The notes beneath the pieces are model-generated. The model was not told where the DNA came from. It did no database searches and worked only from the letters and a program-made list of their open reading frames with translations. Below, one piece after another: positions 1 through 21,300 of a stretch of DNA of 64,000 bases. The stretch spans positions 14,223,273 through 14,287,272 of the forward strand of contig CM037467.1 in the NCBI GenBank assembly GCA_021014325.1. Reading direction: 5' to 3'. A program made the position numbers and the translations under genes. How positions within the stretch are numbered: position 1 is the stretch's first letter; the number at the start of each line of letters is the position of its first letter. The stretch is from Plazaster borealis (lineage: Eukaryota > Echinodermata > Asteroidea > Forcipulatida > Labidiasteridae).

Positions 1-184
1 CCTCTGTTGTTTACTTCTCAAATATTTATTTAATTTTCATGAGGGGCCGGGTGCGGTCGGGGTGCTAAGTGCGTAATCTATTTCGAACAGTAATAAAGAA
101 AAGGAGAATCCTTTGATATTCCATAAATAATATGGAAAAAAATGAACATTTTCATAAAAATGTTGTTCAAGAAAGAGCAGTTAA

Positions 185-412
185 GAGCATCGGAGGGGAG
201 CTCTGGTTCTTATCAGTAGAGTGTGGGTTCGACTCCCGGTCGTGGCACTTGTGTCCTTGAGCAAGATGCTTTACCATAATTGCTTTGTCCTTCTGTTGAG
301 ACATTAAGCTGTAGGTCCCGTGTACTAGGATTGGTAGTGCACGTAAAATAACCTAGGAGTTGACCCTGGTGTTTCTGGTTCACATAGCAAGCACCCTTGT
401 TTACAGGTTTTC
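185..412 (+). mobile_element. tRNA-derived SINE, copy 1
   Basis: A B-box-like GGTTCGACTCC near 227 sits in a tRNA-like head, followed by a body shared with inverted copies at 3433-3697 and 30875-31172 (for example ACATTAAG..GTAGGTCCCGTGTACTA, read in the opposite sense there). Confidence 0.7.
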
Positions 413-2163
413 TCATGCTTGCAAGCTATATATAAAATGACATTCCATCTTCTGTAGCTTGTTCCTGTTTATTTTGACAACTCAATTTTCCGAAAAGATG
501 TTGCGGGGTGGGGGGGGGGGGGCCAATGACAACCAAAATAATTTCACAAACATTATTTTAAATAAGAATTCCATTTATATAACCTTCCAATAAAATATGG
601 CCCAATCTTTACAGAATGGTCAAAAACGAAACATTTATACTTTGTTTGCAATAAATATTCTACCTAGACATTTTTACTACACATTAAAGTTTTATTAAGA
701 GCGGGACAAATTCTTAGCAATTTCTTACAACATCCTTCTTGTGAACTTAAAAGTTTGGGTTGAGGTCTGAGAACAACATTAAATTTATCTCAACATTTTA
801 AGTTTTCTTAAGAGCGGGACATCACAAATTCTTGGCAATTTCTTACAATACCTTCTTGAGAATTCAAGAGTTTGGGTTGAGGTTTGAGAACAACATTAAA
901 TTCATCTCAACATTTTAAGAATTAACTTTTAAAGAAAACATCAAAATTGCGATGATTTTGCAATCAATGCTGTGCCATTTTTTTAAAGCAAATATTTGTT
1001 AACGTAATCGAGAACAGGATTGAAAATTGAAAAAAATATTAAACATAAAGTACTCAATAAATTAATGACTGATGAGACATAACTTATTAATACATTCTTT
1101 ACAAATTAATCAACTTTTAAACCAAAACTTGTTAACCTTAGAAAGACGGACTTTGAAAATAAATTAACAAAGGCATTCCTTTCTACAAACAGTAACCCTG
1201 TGTTTAACATTAATGCAACTTTAGCACACACATCACTTAAGGTACAATCTGTTTAGTCTTGTGGAAATAATGCAAGCCCGTCTTTGAACCCCATCTTGGG
1301 TCTTGGATCCTACGACAGGTTCAGCCCTTCTAGTAGGTTTGAAACTGTGAACTTTTCAGATCAAGTTTCACACTGACTTATGATGTCTTAGTCTAGCCTA
1401 AGCCTTAACCCAAGACCTGCATAGCCATAGCCATTGCTGTGGCAAATTTAAAAAAGGCTCTAAAGGTTCTGTCAGTTTTAAGCAGCTTTTGATGATTACA
1501 TCATAAACGAATGTTTATTATTGACACCTTGCACAGCGCACTTACACGCAACTATCCTGTCCGCCATTTTTTGGAATTTACTCCCAAAATGGTGGAAATG
1601 GTAGCATTGTGCGGAGGTGCGTTCTGTGTTGTGCAATACTATGTTGGGTCAATATAATGAGGTAGCCAGCATAAAAGTCAGGAAGGTAAAACAGCTTGTC
1701 ACTGGTTTTGGGGGCAAGTTAACTCATTTCAGTAAAATATCTACGACCTGTATATAGGTCATATTCCCTCCATCCGATATAGTAATAATAAATGGCAAAA
1801 GTCAGCTCACCAAAAAGGGAACACTATTCACCCATCAAGCCTGAATTTGGTGACACTGTTTTACAGAAAAACTAAAGACTGTATCGTGATAAAAGGGCTG
1901 CACAGATTAGTTCCAGCTTATCAAGGGGAAAATTATTCAATCAAAAATCAATACAAGAGTGTTTTTAAGGAGAGGTTTTAAAACCCCTTCACAGTGTACA
2001 TACTAAGTTTTATACTGTGCAGAATCAAGTTTGCAATGCTTCATTTCTATGTCAGCTGGTTCTTTGTGGCCAAACAAACCAAGCCATTCAAATACTGTTG
2101 TCTCGACTAAAATTTTGGATTTTCATCTCACAATACACTTTGATACCTATTTGGCAATGGATC
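413..2163. other. ABCF2 3' flank, no gene seen
   Basis: AT-rich, with a G homopolymer at about 505-522 and the duplication at 682-920. It probably holds the ABCF2 3' UTR; a minus-strand AATAAA lies at about 1514-1519. No coding frame resembling a known family. Confidence 0.6.
682..920. repeat. Two-copy tandem duplication, ~115 bp
   Basis: Both halves share TTAAGAGCGGGACA, GCAATTTCTTACAA, AGTTTGGGTTGAGGT and GAGAACAACATTAAATT, with small indels. It is downstream of ABCF2. Confidence 0.8.
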
Positions 2164-9565
<7,402 letters not shown>

Positions 9566-9802
9566 GGTGAATAGAGATCAGGTTTTCCAACTTCTGTCAT
9601 GATAAATTGATAAGAACGACTATGTCATTAAAAAATATGTGTTTAAACTTCATGAACCATTGAGGCGGAAATTCCCGAAGGGAAGTTCTGCAAACTGAAT
9701 GTGGCCCTGCCCTGTATTGTATTTTCTATACAACTCTAGCTCTACTTCTACGTTGTTCTCGACAATGTCCCCAAGTCTGGAAGTAAGAAATAATTAATGT
9801 AT

Positions 9803-9865
9803 ATAGTTTCACGATCAGGATTTGAATCCACACTCTGATGACTCATCAACCAGAAATTGAATTTG
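9803..9865 (-). mobile_element. tRNA-derived SINE remnant
   Basis: A short degraded match to the B-box region of the SINE at 3433 (TTTCACGATCAGG..TTTGAATCCACACTCTG). It lies just upstream of the ABCF2 start exon. Confidence 0.45.
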
Positions 9866-10594
9866 ATGTGAAATTAGTAACAAACATGGCGACTCTAGTC
9901 TACTCCAAAGTGTCCACTACACTAGCAATAGCATGACCGCAGCAGATGTACAAATTTTTAAAAACGGAGTACAGCACCCCAGTACTGGGTCTATAATTAA
10001 CAAATTTCAAAAACAGGTCTCACTGTCTGGACTCTGTTTGTTGATCATGTAGAAGCACTACTGTACTGTGATTCTTTGTGAAGTGTGCATTTTTTTCTGA
10101 CTAGCTAGGTCACTACAGACGTACACTACCAACCTAGTTCACCATGTTCACTCCTAGTTCTTGTCGATCACACTCAGTTACACAATTCAGAAACTCTGAG
10201 AAAGAAATCTTCAAAATATCACAAATGTTTGAAACAGACTGAATAAATTTCGGCATGGGCGCAGTTTCATTCGACCTGTTTTAACGACCGAGAGTAGTGT
10301 GTGCAACTTGCAAGCATTTAAGCAACTTGGCATTCCTACAACAAGTACAATGCATTCCTAGTTCGATTCGAACATGGCATGTGGAAAGTAGCCTACACAC
10401 GTCGTGAGTCGTTGCAGACACTACGTAGGCGATCAACCCCACGAGATTTTTTTTCATGCAATTTTTTGGTGATGTAAAAATTAAAACAACTTGACAAATT
10501 AAACATAAAAAACAAATAAAATTAAATGAAAGTTATCATGAATACTTACTGGATAAATATATAGAAAAATCTGATATATCTGAAAGGTACTTAC

Positions 10595-10695
10595 CACAAA
10601 AATATATCTTCCACTATTGGAATATGCGGAACAAAACGCCGGTACAGTCGCGCCAAGGAATTGTGAATTATGTCGCAATAGCTGTAGTCTGGCAC
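10595..10695 (-). promoter_or_regulatory. Probable untranslated first exon / promoter side of ABCF2
   Basis: On the minus strand a strong donor (TTTGTG|GTAAGTACC) ends a segment at 10595. A matching acceptor (TCATGACAG) lies just upstream of the ABCF2 start codon near 9591. This fits a non-coding first exon about 1 kb upstream of the start. The upstream limit and transcription start are guesses; no TATA box was recognised. RNA reads would decide it. Confidence 0.4.
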
Positions 10696-12315
10696 GCGTC
10701 CCAACCATGAACTGCCAGACAATGGAAACGGGAAGAGACGGGAATAAGACTAAAAACAGGTGAAACGGAAGTCACCACGTGAATGACGTCATTATATCTT
10801 AACACATCACATGCGTCACATCGTGAAATGTTTATTCATGACTCCTTCTGTAAACGTCACATTTGTATGTATATTCATAAAAGTATTTCCATATTAGGCA
10901 ATGTTCGATCTGTTTACAATGTGCCAATTTCGGGAATTGCAAAAGGATTTTGGGGGAAATGTTTTGCCTAATTTCTCAAGTCAGTGTTAGATATTAGAGG
11001 TACATGTACTTTGTATTCAGTAGACATACAAAATTTACAATTTTTCCTCGCGAGTTCGTAAGTGCAGTCTAATCATCATTATGGCGATGTTGTCTGGTGA
11101 CGATGGAGTGAAAGTGGAGTTAGGGAGATGTTGGTTCCAAGAAACATTCTGCACAGACGTAACATCCATGCAGATGTCATCGATGGATGTAATGAGTTGA
11201 TCCGATCGGCAAGACCCGGTAATTACACCTAATGCCGAAACTAGGGTAAAGGTTAAGTGGGCACAAGCCGGGGTGCACCGTTTTTTCGGGGGAGGCACTT
11301 CTGGTAAAGTTTCCGATACATTTCTCAAAACAAGCCCCGTTCAGCACTCGCCATTTAATATTTTTAAAAGATAATCTTATGTGAGCGTAAAAACGAATTC
11401 ATTGCATGCGTGTAATTGGAAAAATTGTCTTAAAACCATTGAAATTGTCACATTAAATGTTATAAAATGTAACATTTTACTCTGCTTATTTGTTAATCTC
11501 AAAGGTCCAGATTTCAAATGGAGGGACCCACGGGGGGAGGGGTACGTGCCCCCCTTAGTTACGCCACAGCTGACAGCCATAGAGGAGGATGGATTGCACT
11601 GAAGTCTTAAAGATCGTAAGCTTCTACCAAGTGATGATGTGCTGCACACTGCGCAGTGCTCGCAGTGTGACTACCCACTGAAAACACAAACATTAAACGA
11701 CCTAACCCACTTGGACCCCAGAGCAGGGTCTTTCTCAAAGACTAAACAATAAATGTCACCATTTTCTAAGGGTTTCCCCACTCCCACCATCACCACCATT
11801 AGCCCAGTCCCATAAGTACCCAGCGAACTTCAGCTGTGCTGAAAATGTCCCCTTATCAGAGGACAAAAACAGGATGGCATTAACTCGTACGGAAGCACAT
11901 AGTTATAACTGAGTTTAAGTTAAAGGGGAGATTTTTAGATGAAGTTTCCAAACAAACCTTTGTCAAACGTCTTTAAGACGGTCGATTGAAACAAGGCTTG
12001 GTTTACTGTGAGACTTAAAGATATTTCTTAAAAGGAAAAAGGAAAAACCTTGTGGGAAAAGTGTTCACTTCATAAAACTATGACAAAGTGCATGTTTTTA
12101 ACGTGACCTTTAAAGTGCAGATGGTTCAATAGATTGTTTGAAAAATGATACTTCTCGAAAAGCTATTGAGGGATAGGCCTATATACATTTGTCCGAAACT
12201 AAAGACAAATGCGTCCACTCTAGGGAAAGATAAACAGCTTTATTTGAAATAGTTGAGTACTGGACAATTTATTATAACTAATGTTCAAGTTTTAATATAT
12301 CTCGAGTAGTTTGAC

Positions 12316-12690
12316 GCACAACGATTGATGGTTTTGGTGGATCCCTGACATTGAACTAATATTAGTCCGGTAATACCGAACAGGATTGGTTTAATTAAAC
12401 CGGAACCCATCCGGAACCATACGACTGCTCTATTTTTGACAAAACATAAGAGCAGGGACATTGTCTCAAAGTTGTGACTATCACTGGTTGGTCGCACAAC
12501 GCACAACGATTGATAGTTGTGGCGGATCTCTGACATTGAGCTGATAATTAGTCTGGTAATACCGAACAGGATTGGTTTAATTAAACTGGAACCCATCCGG
12601 AACCATATGACTGCTCTATTTTTGACAAAACATAAGAGCAGGTTCTATGACAGTGTCTACAACTTGTGATTATATCACTGGTTGGTCGCA
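12316..12690. repeat. Two-copy tandem duplication, ~185 bp
   Basis: Each unit starts GCACAACGATTGAT and ends TCACTGGTTGGTCGCA, sharing AATACCGAACAGGATTGG and TTTTTGACAAAACATAAG. Intergenic. Confidence 0.85.
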
Positions 12691-13384
12691 GCTGCTGCTG
12701 GGTTCCCTGAAGAAGAAAAATGGGAAAACAATGCAAGAGTTTATTCTTTCAACAGCCAGTGTCTTGAAACCCACAGTAGGGTGTTGACATGAGCTTGACA
12801 TTGAGAGTGCAAGTGAGTGTCTTAAGATCGACCCAGACACAACAGCTCTACCGCCTCAAGATGTGTTGAAGACGTTGACAACGAATCTTGAGGACTCGGA
12901 GTTGATGCACTCTAAGAAAATCTCAAGTTTGGCTAAACATACCAGGATGTCGCAAGGTCTCACGGGAAGGGAAATGATCACGATGAAAAAAAAGTTGTGT
13001 TTTCCTGTATTTTCAAGGAGTATCAAAAACAAGTTTTCGGTAATACCTAGTCCTCCTCCGTTAATCATCAGACAATTAGGTGGTGTTGGATGGAAGAGGT
13101 GGGTTTGGAGAGCAGAGGGTAGAACCGTACCGTACTCTTACTTCTTCTTCTTCTTCTTCTTTTTAACAGCTCAAATTTAAATTTCATTAAAGTATACTAA
13201 TAAGGAATATTTTGTTTCAGTGAGAATTGACTATGTCTGTAATTGCTACCAACCCAACGATGTGCAGTCTAGTCTGACACCCTGTGTGCGTACATGCATT
13301 TTTTGACCGAAAATGGCTTCTAATCGCAAGTTGTTGCAACTCTCTCAATACACAGCTCTGCCAAGGAAGGGATGTGGGCCTGTG

Positions 13385-13535
13385 GCCCCATCACAATTTT
13401 CCCCAGTACCCCAACCCAGGTGCCCCACACGTAAAAATCCAGATACGTCATGTAGTGCCCTCCAAAGAAAGGAAAAAAACATGCCCCTGCCTAAAACCCC
13501 CACTGGAAAGCAATACGGCCCACCCCCGCACCCCC
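13385..13535 (-). repeat. G-rich interspersed repeat, copy 1
   Basis: On the minus strand it reads ATTGCTTTCCAGTGGGGG, then AGTATCTGG-like and GGGGCACCTGG segments, matching the plus-strand copy at 36436-36600 in the same order. Confidence 0.6.
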
Positions 13536-15367
13536 AGTGAAAAATCCTGGCTACCCTGCAGCTCGGGGCAGGGGAAATGTTTGTTTGACAATCCCTTAGC
13601 ACAGAGGGGAGGGGAGGCCTAATATTCATCCCTGTCTCGCGTTTACTACACAAGAAATTTATTCTCTATATTGCTGTTTCTTAAGATTCTTTGTGACTCC
13701 GATATATGCTCTAAAGAAAAAAACCTAAAACCCCTCAGATCATATTACTCTTAAAATCGAAAGAAAAAATTCACAACAAAGCACAATTTTTTTGTATTAC
13801 TTCTTTCCTAAAACCAAGCATTTACTTGATGTAAGGCATAGGGCCTAGGCCTAACACAATTTATTTCACATTTACTAATGGATTTGGACGTGACTCAGTG
13901 TTGTAGATAATCTAAAGATTTTTTCAAGGTTCCATTTCTGCGTCAAATGAAACCGTGCATCCATTGAATCAAACTTATTCTAGGAGCGAGGCGGGTGTTT
14001 GAACTTCCTTTTTAACAAATTGAAATTGAACTAGAGTTTGACAACACATCAAGAAATTACTCCCGCTCCGGAAAGGTTTAAACTTTGACCCTGACCTTAT
14101 GACATGTTTACCAGGTGGCGAAACTCCCCGGGGACACATTACAACATGAGTTATGTTAAATGAATTCTATCGGTACCCGAGAGAAACTAATGTAATGCGA
14201 GTCTATATTACATGACCCCTGACCTTGCAATCATTCTTTAGTCTGGTTCTGTGACGACGGTGTTTATTGGGTTGTTTGTCTGCAATGATCATGTCAAGAA
14301 ACATTCCGTTGCTTCTAACATTAGTGTGGCACTACTCGCCGCAAAACCATTTCAAACGAAACCATGTTCCCTTGAGCATCTCAAGGCAAAACGAAATTTG
14401 TTTTGAACACTGAAATGCCTGGTCACACGTTTTCACACAATGATATAGTGTTATTATTGCAGACTTCTATTTCTGTATTCCACACAGCTGTGTATTATTG
14501 ATTATTCTAGGCATCAGAACAATACAAACAACCATTATTTGCACAATAACAATCCCACAGTTCTATCTACATATTAGCCTATACCAGATTCCCAATATTG
14601 ATACTGTCCCTGAAAATTAAACTCACTGATTTTCCAAAATTTAGATTTTATGCACATAAATTGTTTATAACAAATTCAAAAAATCAATTATGATAGAAGC
14701 ATTGGTATAATTCAAGCAACACACATGCACATATACAAATGATTGTCTTGGCAACTGGCGTTGTAAGTATCGATCTTGAGTGCTGCAACGGGGTCTCTTT
14801 ATTTTATTTTAATTTTATTTTTATTTTATCCGTGCTGGTCAACAGCTGCCGATTCTTTTTGTACCCTCTATTTAAGCCAGCCACGTCACCATATGAAACT
14901 CGTCGGATCGTGTCTATTATTAATTTTCTCAACAGAGAAGATCAGTGTCCTAGTGGGTAGATGGTATAATACTCCTGAGTTGAAAGCAGATTTAGATGAT
15001 TTAGATGAGCGGGAACGTCTGCACTACAGGCCTATGTGATGCTTTTGTGGATGCGGCAACAGTGGAACATTTCCGCCAAGCAGCGTTACATATTGCTAGA
15101 TCGGCCCTGTGTACATCTGAGTTGGTTCATTCCGGCGTCTTATTCATGTGAAGACGTGACCCCATGTTCTACATTGGTGAACATTCAGTTTGAAATTGGA
15201 CTCCATGACTTGTGAACTATGCGTTTTGTCTTAAGATGTTTTCGAAGTGTACACTGGAATCGACGTTTATAAGGAACAACATCAGTGAGGTGTCTTAGAG
15301 TTGACGTAGAGTCGGTCGCATTCTTACGTTTCTAGGTCAGTTTACTCAGTGTGACTTTTTTAGAAAC

Positions 15368-18300
15368 ATGGCGCCATCGAAGAAGATTATTCAAGTAATT
15401 TTTCTGACTTCAATGATGTGGTTTAGTGTGGACGTTATGCTATTAATCACCTATACAACAGCTCCAGAGGCAAACTTTAGCCTGAAGTTACCCCAAGCAT
15501 TCTTTGGTGGGGAAAAGAAACACAAAATCGAACGGGATCACAAAGGGGGCGACAGCAAACTTGACTTCCAAAAGTCAGGACTTGGTGAAGACATTCATGT
15601 CAAGCAAGAACGAGATGGTCGCATCGCGGTGGGCGATACGAACCGTGAGAACGGGGTAGTTCACCCCGGTGACGGCTTGGAAAGAAATGGGAATGTGGCC
15701 CACTTTGCTCAGAAACCCAACGGTGATAAGAAGGTGGAAGATACCAACAAACAACACCTCTCTGAAGGAGAAAGAGATGTGGGTGGGAATGATGGAGGTA
15801 GAAGGAAACAAAGCGGCGATCAGAGCATCAAAGGAAAAGTTCAAGATGGAAAAAGTTCATTTTCAGAGTCTAAAGTAACCGAGACCATCGGAGGAAAAGC
15901 TGCCAAGCCACCAACCGAAATAAAGGTAATTCATTAGGGAAGGGATTTGCGATAAATTAGAGCTAAATGCTCCAAATATCACTGGAACCATTGAATTTAG
16001 AAAATTTCAAATTTATCAGATAATTTTCATTGGCAGTTTTAGATGTTATAATATGAACAAAATTATTGCTGTTACATTTTTATTTTAAATAAAAGCAATT
16101 ATAAACGAACTATCGTTTATCTCAACGATTCTATCGTTCGATTTTTCGTAGTTTTGACGGTCCTTCCAGCTCGAAATGATTTATTTTTTATTCAACCTGC
16201 CATCAGTTGATTATCACGGTAAAACGCAGACAATTATGACGTGAGCCTTTTAAAACTATGACACATTGTTTTCCTTATAATTATTGGCTGAGATTAGATT
16301 TTTCTCCAGACGGATGTTTTCACTGTGACTTCGAATAAATGTGACGTTAGAATGTCATTTCCTATTAAACGTCTTTGACTTGAATCTCGTCAGCGATGCT
16401 ACAAAAAGGAAGTTTTCTATTAAAGCAAAGGGGTAAATTTACACTCAGCCGGAAGCATGATGCGCAACCCTTGGGGCTGAGAGGTATCGCAGATTGTCAG
16501 GGGAAAACATGCCTACTCTAGGGAAAATAATATGCCCACAACTAGGGGGAAATATGCCTATAACTAGGGGGAAATATGCCTACAACTAGGGGAAAGTATG
16601 ATTACAACTAGGGGAAAGTATGATTACAACTAGGGGAAAGTATGATTACAACTAGGGGAAAGTATGATTACAACTAGGGGAAAATATGATTACAACTAGG
16701 GGAAAGTATGATTACAACTAGGGGAAAATATGCCTACAACTAGGGGAAAATATGTTTACAACTAGGGGAAAGTATGATTACAACTAGGGGAAAGTATGAT
16801 TACAACTAGGGGAAAATATGCCTACAACTAGGGGAAAATAATATGCCCACAACTAGGGGGAAATATGATTACAACTAGGGGAAAATAATTTGCCCATAAC
16901 TATGGGGAAAATGTGCCTATACAACTATAGGGAAAATTGAACTAGGGGAAAATAATTTGCCTACAATAGGGGAAAATAAATGATTACAACTAGGGGAAAA
17001 TAATTTGCCCATAACTATGGGGAAAATGTGCCTACAACTATAGGGGAAAATATGATTACAACTAGGAGAAATATGATTGCAACTACAGGGGAAAGTGTGT
17101 CTACAACTAGGGAAAAATATGCCTACAACTATAAGGGGAAAAAATATGACTACAACTATACAGGGCAAAATAATGCCTACAACTAGTGGAAAATATGATT
17201 ACAACTAGGGGAAAATATGCCTACAACCAGGGGAACAAAATATGATTACAACTAGGGGAAATATGATTACAACTATAGGGAAAATAGTATTACCTTCACT
17301 ATGGGAAAAATGAGTACAGCTAGGGACAATATGATTACAACTAACGGAAAATATGTCTACAACTATAGGGGAAAATATGGTTACAACTATAGGGGAAATA
17401 TGATTACAACTAGGGGAAACTATGTCTACATATAATAGGGGAAAATAATATGCCTACAACTAGGGGAAAATAATATGCCTACATCCATTGGAAAAATACA
17501 ACTGGGGGAAAAAAACTAGGTTGATTTATTGGGAATAGTTTTATTCGATGAGTTTGGTGAATTTATTGCTAGCCAATTTGTAGTGAGACATCACAATTGA
17601 CAAACGCATTAATGGGTGGCTGTTCTAATCAAGAAACAACTCGTCACAGATATTCCTGGAAACTAAATGAAAACGGGGTTAATCTGTATGTAACGATCCA
17701 TGGCCTCAGGGTGATAAACCAGACCATATTGTAAACATTACTTGTGTCTGTTGCAGAAACTACCGTCATTCCATCGTGTCCGTGACCTCGACGTGACCTC
17801 TCAACCACGTGACTTAAATCGCCCTGGGGAGGAGGGTAAGGCAGTTATTACTGATTCTAAAGACGCACCGAAGGTTGCCATTGGTTTCAAACATGCGTCT
17901 TTTAATGAGTATGTTAGTGATATGATATCATTGGAGAGATCGTTGCCAGAAAGGAGGCCCCCAGAGTAAGTCTTTTCTCTTCTTTCTTGTATTAATTATT
18001 ATTTATAATTATTAATTAACAACTCACAAGGAAGGAACCAATTGAATATAACAGAGAAGATAGAAGATGTCGGTCTTATATCCCAAGAACAGACCCCCCT
18101 GAAAAAATAATACATACAAAACTAAATAAATACATTAAATAAATAAATAAATAAATACATAAATAAATACATAAATAAATAAATCGTCAATTAATACTAG
18201 ACAGACAAGTTTTAACAAATCATCAACTAATTTGTAACCAGACAAACGCGAGAGAAAAGTCGATTAAAGGAACATACAGTTTTTAAATACAAAGTATCAA

Positions 18301-21300
18301 CTTTCATTTGTTTGATTATGAAGAAAGTAAAGTCTCACTAACTTAACCACACACTTCTTTCACCATTGTCATTAATTAATACAATGTGGCTTCAGCTTCA
18401 AGTTCAGATTAATTAGTCTGATTGAGGTGAAAATTTTGACTTAGTATTCAAACCATAATCAGGCTACGGCTGTGGCCAGTTCACCCCACACTGTTTAGCA
18501 ATGTCATGAATCCATTATCCATAGCCAAAGTCACTATATTCGAACATGGTCTAAATTTTCAATTTGTAGGTGCAGGAAAAAGAAATATTCTGATGATCTT
18601 CCCGATACCAGTATCATTATATGCTTCACTGAGGAATCGTGGTCTACGTTACTACGTACGGTACACAGCGTGTTAAACAGATCACCACCAGACCTTGTTA
18701 AAGAAATCTTACTGGTGGATGATTTCAGCCAGAGAGGTGGGTGGCAGAATCGATACTATTCCAACTTATAGATTAGTCGGATACTGTATGAATCGATATT
18801 GTGATAGGCGGGACGTTTTGTTCGAACAATGCAGTCGTGTTTTTATTTAATTAGTAGCAATGCATTTTTGTGCAACTTTGCATCACCTCATGTCGGACTT
18901 TAAGAACCATTCACAATGTAGGAAGTAGGAAGGACCCTCGTCAATTTGCAAGTAGTGAGGCGCAGTATAATACTTGACACTTAAATACTTTTGATAACTA
19001 ATCAATGGGCCTGTATCATTCATAGTGTTTGAAATTGTTGCAAAATGAAGCAAACACACATGGCGTTCACCTGAGGACTGAATGTCACTTTTAAGCCGAA
19101 ACACATAACTAATTTCTGCACGATAAAAACTCCCGGGTCAGAGTTGATCCGGATTCCGGGTTCAAGGGGAATTGACCCATTGTGGGTCAGGCTGACCCGG
19201 AAACTGGTTAAGAGTGGAATTTTAACTCGGATTCTGCGTCAGTTGGACCCATTTCTGGATCATGTTGATGCAGATTCCGGGTCATACTGACTCTGGCATG
19301 GGTCAGGACCAACACTCGGATTCTTCACTCGGATTCTGCGTCAGCTTGACCCATTTCTGGATCATGTTGACGCAGATTCCGGGTCATACTGACCCTGACA
19401 TGGGTCAGGACCAACGGGACCCGGAATCCGGGTCAATTCTGACCTGAGCATTAATGTGTTTTGTTGTTTCATGGGCTTAGAATACCTCAAGGAACCATTA
19501 GACGAATACATGGCCCAGTTTCCCAAGGTCAAGATACTCCGTCTGGACAAGAGAGAGGGGTTGATCAGAGCTAGGCTCCGGGGGGCTGAGATCGCCCAGG
19601 GCACCATCATGACGTTCCTGGATTCACACGTAGAGTGTCATGTCGGCTGGCTGGAGCCTCTACTTCAACGTGTGTGGGAGGACAGAACAAGAGTAGTGTG
19701 TCCTGCCCTGGACAGCATTGATGCAACTACGTTCAGGTAATTGACCAATATCGGGTTCAAGGTGACGAAATATCAGGGTCAAATACTAAATCCGGATCAA
19801 TCTGACCAATGTAGGAGTCAAGTTGACTAGTATCAGAATCAAACTGACTACACTGTGGTTACTCTGAAAAAACGGGTCAGACTGAACAATTAGGAGTCAA
19901 GTTGACTAGTATCAAAATCAAACCAACTGTACTGTGGTTACAACTCTGAAAAACGGGGTCTGACTGAACAATGTAGGTGTCAAGTTGATCAACCTAAGGG
20001 TCCATGTGACCAAATTGGGATCAAGTTGAACGAATTTGGGTCAGCTTGAATAATAAAAGAGTCATCTTTAACTGCATCAGTGTCAGATTGACTTATCAAA
20101 GTAACAGTGTTGGGATCGAACTGGCTATAATCCAGGTCAGGCTAATAAAACAATGATCAAACTAGACAATAAAAGTGCCAGGTCGACCAACATAAGAGTC
20201 ACGTGAACAGAATTGGAATCAAATTGACCAAAATAGCTGCAGGTTTTTAATGTAAGATTTTTGTTTGAGTTTTTTAGTTACGCTGGCTCTTCCGATATAA
20301 TGGGAGCTTTTGAGTGGGATCTTCAGTTTCACTGGGTCGGGATTCCACATCGTGAGAAGATGCGGAGAAAAGATGAGTCCTATCCAATCAGGTATTTAAT
20401 TAAAACATTAATTAATTAAATTTAAAACTTCTTTGATTATTCTACCGTAAAAGCACTCAGATGACATTGGTAAGATACCAGAAATAACAAACCTATGAAA
20501 GTTTAAGCTCAATTGGTCATCGGGGTCATGAGATTACAGTGAAAAACCTTATAGTGTTTTCACTATTTTCAAACAGTCGTCGGGTTTTGGTCTCGCGGGA
20601 TCAAAATGGTTTGATTTGTGTCTCAAAAAAACTTGCATTTCAAGCACAAATATTTAATGTAAAGTTTTTCCCCGTAACCATCTTACGTGCAAATTTGTGA
20701 ACATTATACAGTCGACTCTCGCTGTAACAAGATCGCTGGGCCTGGACAAATTATCTCTTTATAACAGGAACGTTGTTAATATGCAGCAAAACAAAGAAAC
20801 GTGAAGCAGATGAGATTCGAGACTTCGGAATGTACCTCTTTATAACGCTGCTCTTTATAACGGGGGTTGACTGCACTTTCAATCTTGTCAATGTTGCGCA
20901 CACCCTAAATTGACACACCATAGCCAATCATTTTGTCAAAGATTGTGGTGTTGTGCATGATTTATTGGTTGCTCTAATAATAAACTAGTAGAAAATGACC
21001 AGTCTGCTGCCACCTAGCGTTCCCGAAGTGAAAGTCTTGTATTGTTCCTGTTCCGGATTGCGTTAAAAGACTGTTTTTCTTATTTTATCCAGGACTCCAA
21101 CCATTGCTGGAGGTCTATTTTCAATAGATCGCAACTGGTTTTATGAGCTGGGTTCGTACGATAAAGGCATGGATATATGGGGAGGAGAGAATATTGAGCT
21201 ATCTCTTAGGGTAAATAATATTTATGTGTCATATTCACCGAAGCTATGGAACAATCTTCTCTATCAACTCCGTACACTTGACTCCTTACATATCTTCAAA

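Larger units (their letters stand above)
10696..15367. other. Intergenic region between ABCF2 and the GalNAc-transferase
   Basis: The two genes are divergent, so both promoters should lie here. It holds the 12316-12690 duplication, a TTC run near 13141-13163 and the G-rich repeat at 13385-13535. Open frames up to 112 codons have no recognisable family or splice support. Confidence 0.6.

Noticed and set aside
13284..13653. Overlapping Pro/Gly-rich frames on both strands
   Set aside because: They fall in a G-rich interspersed repeat that recurs at 36436-36600; no family match.
15926..15937. GalNAc-transferase frame ending at VIH stop
   Set aside because: The donor after codon 186 joins in phase to 17757, restoring a full enzyme; the short version would be only anchor and stem. 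A truncated isoform is possible but unsupported.
16500..17510. CRISPR-like array
   Set aside because: Units are contiguous and diverge gradually, with no constant repeat and unique spacers, and the window is eukaryotic. Same judgement for 47865-48755.
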